8,537 nucleotides of DNA from NCBI GenBank assembly GCA_016283605.1, contig JAEENF010000064.1, forward strand, positions 1 through 8,537. The letters run 5' to 3'. The notes under the pieces were generated by a model that was given only the letters and a program-made list of their open reading frames with translations, was not told the origin of the DNA and ran no database searches. This stretch comes from Prevotella sp. Its GTDB lineage: Bacteria > Bacteroidota > Bacteroidia > Bacteroidales > Bacteroidaceae. Position 1 is the first letter of the stretch, and every line of letters starts with the position of its first letter. Positions 1 through 5,437 of this stretch are shown in pieces. The translations under genes were made by a program, and so were the position numbers.

Positions 1-614
1 GCCTCAACAATAGGTTGTCCTTGGGCGTTTACTACCTTGGAACTGCGCTTCCAGTCGTAGATGGTAAACTCGCCATCTGGCTCATGACAAATCATATCAA
101 TAGTACCCGCAATGTTCAGGTCGAGGTCATAGACAGGCCACTCCTGACGATAAGGCCGGATGTTGTAATCCTTGATGAAACTGAGAAAATGCTGTTTCTC
201 GCGTTCCACGTTGATATGCTCCACCTTTCCCTTGTACTCAAACGGATAATCCGTCCCAAAGGTTCCGTCACGGAAATAGTTCTCCGTCTGCTCGTGCACA
301 AACGTACCCACCTCACTGGCCAGTTTACCTATCCTCTCCCACTTTTCCAGCGATTCCTCAACGGGAATGCGATACTTCTCCCACTGCCGTTGGGCTGCGG
401 CCTGAGCATCGAAACGTTCAAAGAAATAAGCAATCAACAAACTAACAGGCAGAAGCCTTTCACAACCTTTATAAGTGTAGATATGTTGCTCTGGCTCAAA
501 GTCGATGTACTGGTCTTGTTCGTAAAGCCCTGCATCCGTAAAGGCCTGCATTTTCTCTTCCATCGCCTTCGATCTGATCATCTGTTTAGTCTCTGTCGCC
601 TGCCCGTTTGTCAT
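1..614 (-). CDS. PD-(D/E)XK nuclease-family protein, N-terminal part (cut by window edge)
   Basis: Reading the minus strand from the ATG at 612-614 gives 204 uninterrupted codons to the window edge, so the gene is partial. The protein begins MTNGQATETK. It shows the pattern of RecB/Cas4-like PD-(D/E)XK nucleases: a G-x-x-x-H motif (GTFVHEQTE, residues 103-111), a glutamate in RQEWPVYD (156-163), the metal-binding aspartate in GTIDMI (170-175), and the D-x-K catalytic pair in YDWKRSS (186-192). The downstream Q-x-x-x-Y motif would fall outside the window. Members of this superfamily cleave DNA using divalent metal in recombination, repair, phage or defence roles; which applies here cannot be told from this fragment. 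No signal peptide is seen, so it is probably cytoplasmic. The start is supported by a TATATTTG promoter box about 20 bases upstream. The fold assignment is fairly safe; the biological role is unknown. Confidence 0.75.
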   Translation of the reverse strand, partial: MTNGQATETKQMIRSKAMEEKMQAFTDAGLYEQDQYIDFEPEQHIYTYKGCERLLPVSLLIAYFFERFDAQAAAQRQWEKYRIPVEESLEKWERIGKLASEVGTFVHEQTENYFRDGTFGTDYPFEYKGKVEHINVEREKQHFLSFIKDYNIRPYRQEWPVYDLDLNIAGTIDMICHEPDGEFTIYDWKRSSKVVNAQGQPIVE

Positions 615-634
615 AAAGATACTGTTTTTGTGTG

Positions 635-668
635 CAAATATACAATTATTTTTCTATTTATGGACAAA
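635..668 (-). promoter_or_regulatory. Bacteroidota-type promoter of the nuclease-like gene
   Basis: On the minus strand, TATATTTG (642 down to 635) matches the -7 consensus TAnnTTTG, and a TTTG (668 to 665) lies 22 bases upstream as a possible -33 box. That spacing is slightly longer than the usual 19-21. The -7 box ends 20 bases before the ATG at 614, giving a short leader. Confidence 0.6.
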
Positions 669-706
669 AATATTCACATTATTCTTATTTCTTTCCGAAA
701 AAATGG

Positions 707-714
707 TATCTTTG
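707..714 (+). promoter_or_regulatory. -7 box of the aldo/keto reductase promoter
   Basis: TATCTTTG matches TAnnTTTG and lies 24 bases before the ATG at 739. No clear -33 TTG is present; the upstream stretch is only AT-rich. A transcript starting here would exclude the upstream in-frame ATG at 628, which supports the start at 739. Confidence 0.6.
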
Positions 715-738
715 CACCATAAAACCAAAAACAAACGT

Positions 739-1710
739 ATGAAAGAACTGTATTTTGCTGACGAGAACCGTTATGACAACGGGATGGAATATGAGCGCTG
801 CGGGCGCTCGGGTGTGCTGCTGCCAAAGGTGAGCCTCGGCTTCTGGCATAACTTCGGAAGCGTGGATCCCTATGAGCGAAGCCGTGAAATTACCCACTAT
901 GCCTTCGATCACGGTATCACCCATTTCGATCTTGCCAACAATTACGGTCCTGTCTACGGTTCTGCAGAGGAAACGATGGGGCGCTTGATGGATGAAGACT
1001 TCCGTCCTTATCGCGATGAACTCTTCATCTCGTCAAAAGCCGGCTACGACATGTGGCCTGGACCTTACGGCAACTGGGGAAGCCGTAAATATCTCATGGC
1101 CTCGCTGGACCAGAGTTTGAAACGCATGAAGATTGACTATGTAGATTTGTTCTATAGTCACCGTTACGACCCTAACACACCGTTAGAAGAGACACTTCAA
1201 GCCCTCGTCGATATCGTCCGTCAGGGTAAGGCCCTATATGTCGGCATCTCTCGCTGGCCACTTGAAGCCACACGTTTTGCGGCCAAATATCTGAAGGAGC
1301 ACGACGTGCCTCTGCTCATCTATCAAGGACGACTGAATATGCTCGACCGTGAGCCGCAGGAAGAAGGCATCCTCGACCTTTGTGCAGAAGAAGGCATCGG
1401 CTTCATTTCCTTCTCACCATTGGCACAAGGCCTGCTCACTGACCGTTATCTTAACGGCATTCCTCAAGACTCCCGCATGTCGAAGGGTAAGTTCCTGAAA
1501 GAAGAGATGCTGACGCCAGAACTTCTGGAAAAGCTACGCCGCTATAACAAGATTGCAGAGAGCCGCGGCGAGACGCTTGCAGAGATGGCGCTCGCCTGGA
1601 TTCTTCATCAGAAGGCAGTCACTTCTGTGCTCGTTGGTGCCAGCAGTACCGCACAACTGGAAAAGAACCTCCGTTGTGTCAGTGCCGCTCCCTTTAACGA
1701 GTTACTCTGA
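739..1710 (+). CDS. Aldo/keto reductase, YghZ / L-glyceraldehyde 3-phosphate reductase type, short C-terminus
   Basis: The 323-residue protein is a cytoplasmic NADPH-dependent aldo/keto reductase with a TIM-barrel fold. It resembles E. coli YghZ over nearly its whole length: CGRSGVLLP (21-29), FWHNFG (35-40), KAGYDMWPGPYG (100-111) and the SRKYLMASLDQSLKRM stretch (115-130). The catalytic tetrad is visible as D64 and Y69 (HFDLANNYG), K100 and H141 (YSHR). The cofactor-binding segment is SVLVGASSTAQLEKN (296-310). YghZ reduces L-glyceraldehyde 3-phosphate and other aldehydes, for example methylglyoxal; the substrate here is inferred. An in-frame ATG at 628 is rejected because it adds 37 unrelated residues and precedes the promoter; the ATG at 787 (MEYERCG) is possible but less likely. 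The protein stops at PFNELL, about 20 residues before the usual family end, and its last 17 bp overlap the convergent GH43 gene. Confidence 0.92.
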   Translation: MKELYFADENRYDNGMEYERCGRSGVLLPKVSLGFWHNFGSVDPYERSREITHYAFDHGITHFDLANNYGPVYGSAEETMGRLMDEDFRPYRDELFISSKAGYDMWPGPYGNWGSRKYLMASLDQSLKRMKIDYVDLFYSHRYDPNTPLEETLQALVDIVRQGKALYVGISRWPLEATRFAAKYLKEHDVPLLIYQGRLNMLDREPQEEGILDLCAEEGIGFISFSPLAQGLLTDRYLNGIPQDSRMSKGKFLKEEMLTPELLEKLRRYNKIAESRGETLAEMALAWILHQKAVTSVLVGASSTAQLEKNLRCVSAAPFNELL

Positions 1711-3340
1711 TCCAATCGGCATCAAGCCAGCCGCGATCACATTTGGAGTCTGTCTCTACGCAGACATAGCCGAACTTGGCACCAATCCATTTGCCTTCCT
1801 TCATCTGGAACTCCTCACCACAGTCCTTGAATGATTTGCCATCGGGACTGTAGGCAAACTTCACCTTGGAGTGAGAGACGGAAAGACGCAGATAGATGTC
1901 TTCGTGGATGCCTGGCTTATAGTCAATCTTGTCTTCAGCAGTGGGCTTCAGCGTGGCGAGGAGTTGTTCTGTCTGGGCATGACCCTTATCGGCACCCTTG
2001 CAGGTCAACTGTAGCAGCTGGAACGTCTTGCCTACACGCTTCACCACGAGGGCTGAGTAATCGAGACCCATCATGATTAATCCACCCATCTGGCCCTCTG
2101 CCTTTGAGGTGAAACGGATCTTGGTCGTCACCACGAATTCGTCAGCAGGTGTCTTCTGAAGTAACATGTTAGGCACTTCCCAGAAGTTTTTCCACTGTTC
2201 AGAGAGTTTGTAAGTATAGATACGATAGGTGCCGAAGGCTGTGGCGGTACCGTATTTCTCGTCGTAGTTGGCGTGCCATTGCCACTGTTTGCCAAGCGTA
2301 GGACCGTTAAACTCGTCGCTCTCCACAGGATTCACCATAAACGCTTCACTGACTTTCGGTTTCTTGTAAGTCGTGACGGGTTCACCTTTCTTACCCATGA
2401 TGGGCCAGCCAGAAGACCAGTCCACAGGATTCAGATGCACCACACGACCGTAAGCCTCCTTGTCCTGGAAGTGCAGGAACCAGTCCTCACCGTATTTGGT
2501 GTGTACCCAACCGCCCTGATGAGGGCCGTTGATGTTGGTCTTTCCCTGTGCCAATACGATCTTATGCTCGTAAGGACCGTATGGACTCTTCGAGCGCATG
2601 GCCAGCTGGAAACCCGTAGGTACTCCGCCTGCAGGACACATGATCCAGTACCAGCCCTCGCGCTTGTAGAACTTCGGACCCTCGCAGGTGCGGTTCTCCG
2701 TACCGTTGCCATCAAACACGATGACAGGCTCGCCAATGGCCTTTGTACCATCAGCTGACATTTCACGAACCGTCAATACTGAGGCGAACTTCGACCGACT
2801 GTTCGCCCAACCATTCACCAAATAACAGCGTCCGTCGTCATCCCAAAGCGGACAGGTGTCGATATATCCCTGCCCCTTGATTACACAGACAGGTGCCTCC
2901 CATTTGCCGGTAGGATCCTGTGTCTTCACCATAAACACACCGAAATCGGGATCACCCCAGTAGATGTAATACCACCCATCGTGATAGCGAATACTTGGTG
3001 CCCACACGCCAGCGCCATGCTGGGGCGTGCTGAAGTGTTTCAGCAACGTCTCGTTGCCCTCATAAAGGTTTCCAAGGGCATAGTTGATGATCTCCCAGTT
3101 CACCAGGTCCTTTGAGTGGAGGATGGGGAGGCCGGGCACACACTGAAACGACGAAGCGGTCAGATAGTAATCTTCACCACTGGCGCCCACACAGACGTCA
3201 GGATCCGAGTAGTCGGCATTAATCACAGGGTTCGTGTAGGTACCGTCGCCATTGTCTGGGCACCATACTAAAGAATGGTACTGAGCCTGTACGCTCGAAA
3301 CGCACAAGGCCAGTACCATGCAACATAATTGTTGTCTCAT
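1694..3340 (-). CDS. Secreted GH43 glycoside hydrolase (beta-xylosidase / alpha-L-arabinofuranosidase type) with C-terminal beta-sandwich
   Basis: The 548-residue protein starts with a signal peptide (hydrophobic 5-17, probable cleavage VQA|QYHS after residue 19). C13 lacks a proper lipobox, so a soluble periplasmic enzyme is expected. Residues about 35-320 form a GH43 five-bladed propeller. The likely catalytic residues are D46 (base, in YSDPDVC), D161 (pKa modulator, in YIDTCPLWDDDG) and E220 (acid, in CEGPKFYKREGW). TASSFQCVPGLPILHSKDLV (61-80) is typical of xylan- and arabinan-active members. Residues about 335-548 match the C-terminal concanavalin-like domain of two-domain GH43 enzymes (SDEFNG at 341, GLIMMGLDYSALVV at 420, ending GWLDADWIRV). 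Expected role: trimming xylose or arabinose from hemicellulose oligosaccharides; specificity cannot be read from sequence alone. No SusC/SusD genes are in view, so this is not a classical polysaccharide locus here. It has its own promoter and a palindromic operator candidate upstream. Confidence 0.93.
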   Translation of the reverse strand: MRQQLCCMVLALCVSSVQAQYHSLVWCPDNGDGTYTNPVINADYSDPDVCVGASGEDYYLTASSFQCVPGLPILHSKDLVNWEIINYALGNLYEGNETLLKHFSTPQHGAGVWAPSIRYHDGWYYIYWGDPDFGVFMVKTQDPTGKWEAPVCVIKGQGYIDTCPLWDDDGRCYLVNGWANSRSKFASVLTVREMSADGTKAIGEPVIVFDGNGTENRTCEGPKFYKREGWYWIMCPAGGVPTGFQLAMRSKSPYGPYEHKIVLAQGKTNINGPHQGGWVHTKYGEDWFLHFQDKEAYGRVVHLNPVDWSSGWPIMGKKGEPVTTYKKPKVSEAFMVNPVESDEFNGPTLGKQWQWHANYDEKYGTATAFGTYRIYTYKLSEQWKNFWEVPNMLLQKTPADEFVVTTKIRFTSKAEGQMGGLIMMGLDYSALVVKRVGKTFQLLQLTCKGADKGHAQTEQLLATLKPTAEDKIDYKPGIHEDIYLRLSVSHSKVKFAYSPDGKSFKDCGEEFQMKEGKWIGAKFGYVCVETDSKCDRGWLDADWIRVTR

Positions 3341-3368
3341 ATATTAATCAGTAGTTCGTTTGTGGCGA

Positions 3369-3376
3369 CAAAGTTA
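3369..3376 (-). promoter_or_regulatory. -7 box of the GH43 promoter
   Basis: On the minus strand TAACTTTG (3376 to 3369) matches TAnnTTTG and ends 28 bases before the GH43 ATG at 3340. The -33 position has no TTG. It is occupied by an AT-rich inverted repeat, so the promoter may need an activator. Confidence 0.6.
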
Positions 3377-3377
3377 C

Positions 3378-3397
3378 ACATTATTATAATATAATGT
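3378..3397. repeat. Inverted repeat in the GH43 core promoter
   Basis: ACATTAT (3378-3384) and ATAATGT (3391-3397) are perfect complementary 7-bp arms around the 6-bp spacer TATAAT. The repeat directly abuts the -7 box, between the -7 and -33 positions, where a bound protein would affect polymerase. The sequence is very AT-rich, so chance is a real alternative. Confidence 0.35.
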
Positions 3398-3421
3398 ATC
3401 ACTTTCGCCCAAAAACTTAGA

Positions 3422-3433
3422 GTAAACGTTTAC
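3422..3433. promoter_or_regulatory. Perfect palindrome GTAAACGTTTAC, LacI-family-type operator candidate
   Basis: GTAAACGTTTAC is a perfect 12-bp palindrome with the central CG and AAACGTTT core typical of LacI/GalR-family operators, including CcpA cre-like sites. It covers the LytTR stop codon (3430-3432) and is centred about 52 bp upstream of the GH43 -7 box, a position compatible with control of GH43. A second 8-bp palindrome, TTACGTAA (3430-3437), overlaps it. No LacI-family gene is in the window, so the regulator would be encoded elsewhere. Confidence 0.45.
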
Positions 3434-4332
3434 GTAATCTGCGAATGACTAATCGCTGCCTTGACCTGCGCCATGTTGCTGCGCGAGACAGGAAGTGATT
3501 CGTGGCAATGCTTAATGAGCAGCTGGGTGGAGCCAGAATGTGAGACAATCTGCTCTACCTGACCAAGATTGACCAAGAAGGCACGATGGCAGCGGACAAT
3601 CATCGGATAGCCCTGCAGCGTCTCCTCCATCTGTTTCATCGTGGCACGAAGCATGTCGGTACGCACCTGATCGTTGCGCAGATGGCTCACCTTGACGTAG
3701 TTGCCCACGGCCTCAATAAACAATAGGTCGGAAATCTGGAGCGTCACAGATTCGTTGGTCGTGCCAGTGAGGGTGAGCTCCTGACTTTGACAGACGGTAG
3801 ATTCTGGTGCCTGCTGGAGAGGCTTCTCGCTCGGTTTCTCCGATTGTATCTTCTTCAATTGCTCATTCAACAATCGCGTCTCTTCCAGTTCCATCGCCAG
3901 ATACTTGCTGCGGAACTTGAAACGCCAGTAGAGTCCGATGGCGAAGGAGAGGAATGCGATAATCACCAGCGTCTCCAGATAATTGCTCAGCGACAGCCTG
4001 TTGCCCTCCACCAGCTCACTCATCGCAAAGTGGCGATAGAGACAGATGAGTAGTGACACCAACGGCGTGTTGATGCACTGGAAGCGGAGATTTCGGCTGA
4101 TGATATAGCTGACACCACGTTCGTAGGAGCGGGGCATACGGATCATATATCGCAGAATGACTTCCGTCAGAAAACAGCTGAACAGGCCCAATGCAAATAA
4201 TGCCAGCAGATGAACACAGGCCTGCCATTGCCACATTTCGAGTCCGAAGGGCTTGAAGATGGCTATTGCCAGCACCATGAAGGCAGTGCTGATAAAACGG
4301 GTGTTGATGGTTTCTTTATGACCTTTGTTCAT
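3430..4332 (-). CDS. Membrane-anchored LytTR-domain DNA-binding regulator
   Basis: The 300-residue protein has an N-terminal membrane region with about four hydrophobic segments (roughly 14-30, 38-59, 86-103, 119-137). A charged, probably coiled-coil linker follows (about 140-168, rich in Glu, Leu and Lys), then a Gln/Ser/Pro-rich stretch, then a C-terminal LytTR DNA-binding domain (about 184-297). LytTR hallmarks are DLLFIEAVGNYVKV (202-215), RCHRAFLVNL (247-256) and LPVSRSN (280-286). There is no receiver or histidine kinase domain, so it probably works as a one-component membrane sensor-regulator, a form common in Bacteroidota. It is divergent from the LiaF-like gene at 4518, which suggests that gene as a target or partner; GH43 lies 89 bp downstream on the same strand and could receive read-through. 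Its -7 box ends only 8 bases before the ATG, so the mRNA may be almost leaderless. Confidence 0.9.
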   Translation of the reverse strand: MNKGHKETINTRFISTAFMVLAIAIFKPFGLEMWQWQACVHLLALFALGLFSCFLTEVILRYMIRMPRSYERGVSYIISRNLRFQCINTPLVSLLICLYRHFAMSELVEGNRLSLSNYLETLVIIAFLSFAIGLYWRFKFRSKYLAMELEETRLLNEQLKKIQSEKPSEKPLQQAPESTVCQSQELTLTGTTNESVTLQISDLLFIEAVGNYVKVSHLRNDQVRTDMLRATMKQMEETLQGYPMIVRCHRAFLVNLGQVEQIVSHSGSTQLLIKHCHESLPVSRSNMAQVKAAISHSQIT

Positions 4333-4340
4333 ACAGTCGA

Positions 4341-4348
4341 CAAAGGTA
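4341..4348 (-). promoter_or_regulatory. -7 box of the LytTR gene promoter
   Basis: On the minus strand TACCTTTG (4348 to 4341) matches TAnnTTTG. It ends 8 bases before the ATG at 4332, leaving room for a leader of only a few bases. No convincing -33 TTG is seen; the -33 zone runs into the AGTGAAG tandem repeat. Confidence 0.55.
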
Positions 4349-4357
4349 CAAATTTTA

Positions 4358-4385
4358 AGTGAAAAGTGAAGAGTGAAGAGTGAAA
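4358..4385. repeat. Four tandem copies of a 7-bp unit (AGTGAAR)
   Basis: The units AGTGAAA, AGTGAAG, AGTGAAG and AGTGAAA lie end to end, differing only in the last base. The tract sits in the LytTR/LiaF intergenic region, at and upstream of the -33 zone of the LytTR promoter. Similar short purine-rich tandem tracts are, to my recollection, common between Prevotella genes, so this may be a generic intergenic repeat and not a specific operator. Confidence 0.75.
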
Positions 4386-4449
4386 AATTTGCTGCCGCCC
4401 ATCATTTTTCTGTCCATCCGTCACATTTTCATGCTGTTTATCCCAGAAA

Positions 4450-4481
4450 TTTGGAGGGAAGATATTTACCTCATACCTTTG
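4450..4481 (+). promoter_or_regulatory. Promoter of the LiaF-like gene
   Basis: TTTG (4450-4453), 20 bases, then TACCTTTG (4474-4481): an almost ideal Bacteroidota promoter. Transcription would begin around 4487-4490, leaving about 30 bases of leader before the ATG at 4518. This excludes the in-frame upstream ATG at 4380. Confidence 0.75.
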
Positions 4482-4517
4482 CACCCAGAATTGTTTAATC
4501 ATAAAAAAGTAAAAGTT

Positions 4518-5078
4518 ATGAAACCAAGAACAATTATCGGAATTATTTTCATCGTAGCCAGTCTGTTGAAGCTGGCGACCATCTGGGGTTTTATCCATTG
4601 GAGTTGGTTTACACAGGTAACCGAGCAACCCTGGGCAACTTATTTCTGCATCTTCGTGGTGCTCTATATGGGTGTTAGTATAATCATCGACAGCTACCGT
4701 CGCGACCCAGATCAGTGGTTGCAGCGTCCGTTGCCTATCGGTGAAGACGGCAAGCGCATCTGCTGCTCTGTACACTACGGTGGCGACGAATACGTCTATC
4801 ACGGCGAGATCTTCCACGGTGCCCGTCTCGACGCTTTCTGCGGTGGCATCCGAATGGACCTGCGCGAGGCCGTCATCACCGAGGACGAGGAGATTGACAT
4901 CCATACCTTCTGTGGCGGCATCGAACTCATTGTGCCTTCGACGGTCAATGTGGATGTAAAAAGCCAAAGCTTCATCGGCGGCGTCGGCAATCATACCGCC
5001 CGCACTACCGACCCGAAAGCTCCCACCATCCACATCGTTGCCAGCAACTTCATCGGCGGTGTAGATATCAAGAATTGA
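4518..5078 (+). CDS. LiaF-like membrane protein with FxGG repeats
   Basis: The 186-residue protein has two N-terminal membrane segments (about 5-27 and 38-58) and a cytoplasmic or periplasmic C-terminal domain with four rung-like repeats: AFCGGIRMDL (106-115), TFCGGIELIVP (130-140), SFIGGVGNH (151-159) and NFIGGVDIKN (177-186). This phenylalanine plus Gly-Gly spacing is the hallmark of the LiaF/YvqF C-terminal domain, known in Bacillota as part of cell-envelope antibiotic stress sensing. In Bacteroidota such proteins are mostly uncharacterised. The start at 4518 is chosen because the membrane segment begins there and the promoter lies at 4450-4481; the upstream in-frame extension of 46 residues would be translated from untranscribed DNA. 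It is head to head with the membrane LytTR regulator, a plausible functional partner. Function as an envelope-stress component is inferred. Confidence 0.85.
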   Translation: MKPRTIIGIIFIVASLLKLATIWGFIHWSWFTQVTEQPWATYFCIFVVLYMGVSIIIDSYRRDPDQWLQRPLPIGEDGKRICCSVHYGGDEYVYHGEIFHGARLDAFCGGIRMDLREAVITEDEEIDIHTFCGGIELIVPSTVNVDVKSQSFIGGVGNHTARTTDPKAPTIHIVASNFIGGVDIKN

Positions 5079-5106
5079 CCATATACTGCAACTATTCGTA
5101 CCGTTG
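5075..5106 (+). promoter_or_regulatory. Weak promoter candidate for the small secreted ORF
   Basis: TTG (5075-5077), 21 bases, then TACCGTTG (5099-5106), one mismatch from TAnnTTTG. It overlaps the stop codon of the LiaF-like gene. A perfect 10-bp palindrome, CGTTGCAACG (5102-5111), overlaps the -7 box. The small ORF may instead be co-transcribed with the LiaF-like gene. Confidence 0.3.
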
Positions 5107-5145
5107 CAACGTCAAATAGATGAATAAGAAGAAAAAACTAAAGAA

Positions 5146-5369
5146 ATGAGAAGATTGTTTTTAGGAGCAGCTATAGCGATGCTGCTATTGCCCTCAGTGA
5201 TGAAGGCACAAACAGGTCAAATCAACCAGACCAACCAGACAAGTCGATACCTGAGTATCTGCAGATGAAGACCTTCCAAGGTCAGACCTTCGACCTGCGC
5301 ACCCACGAGATTGTGGATAAGTTCACCTCGCTCACCTTCCCCAACATCGCCTACCGCGTAGAATTTTAG
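5146..5369 (+). pseudogene. Small secreted protein gene, apparently frameshifted
   Basis: From the ATG at 5146 a 40-residue ORF opens with a clear signal peptide (MRRLFLGAAIAMLLLPSVMKAQ, cleavage likely after MKA) and ends at TGA 5266-5268 in an unconvincing tail. A second frame is open from 5142 to the TAG at 5367-5369. After the signal peptide it reads more like protein: NQPDQPDKSIPEYLQMK, then TFQGQTFDLRTHEIV, ending NIAYRVEF. Loss of one base between about 5200 and 5245 would join the two into one protein of about 74 residues. A 9-bp near-perfect tandem repeat (AACCAGACM, 5224-5241) lies in the switch zone. The C-terminal strand alternates hydrophobic residues and ends in Phe, as outer-membrane beta-barrel proteins do, so this could also be the two ends of a larger deleted gene. 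I do not recognise the family. Alternatives are an assembly error or a genuine short 40-residue ORF. Confidence 0.45.
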
Positions 5370-5378
5370 TGTCATAAT

Positions 5379-5410
5379 TTTGCAAGATTAAATAGAATGT
5401 GCTATCTTTG
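5379..5410 (+). promoter_or_regulatory. Promoter of the DUF418 gene and downstream unit
   Basis: TTTG (5379-5382), 20 bases, then TATCTTTG (5403-5410), a near-perfect Bacteroidota promoter. It lies immediately after the small frameshifted ORF and 27 bases before the ATG at 5438. The next strong promoter match downstream is not seen before the DUF6249 gene. Confidence 0.75.
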
Positions 5411-5437
5411 TGGCGAAAATGAAGCTACAACGCAGAT

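Noticed and set aside
15..722. 235-codon plus-strand ORF
   Set aside because: It lies opposite the nuclease-like gene, whose minus-strand reading shows real family motifs. The plus-strand protein has no recognisable domain and would run through the divergent promoters.
2273..2758. 161-codon plus-strand ORF inside GH43
   Set aside because: It is antisense to the GH43 catalytic domain, with an Arg/His/Val-rich translation and no recognisable domain.
4329..5033. 234-codon minus-strand ORF opposite the LiaF-like gene
   Set aside because: The low-complexity translation matches no family, and it covers the intergenic promoters. The plus-strand frame shows membrane segments and FxGG repeats.
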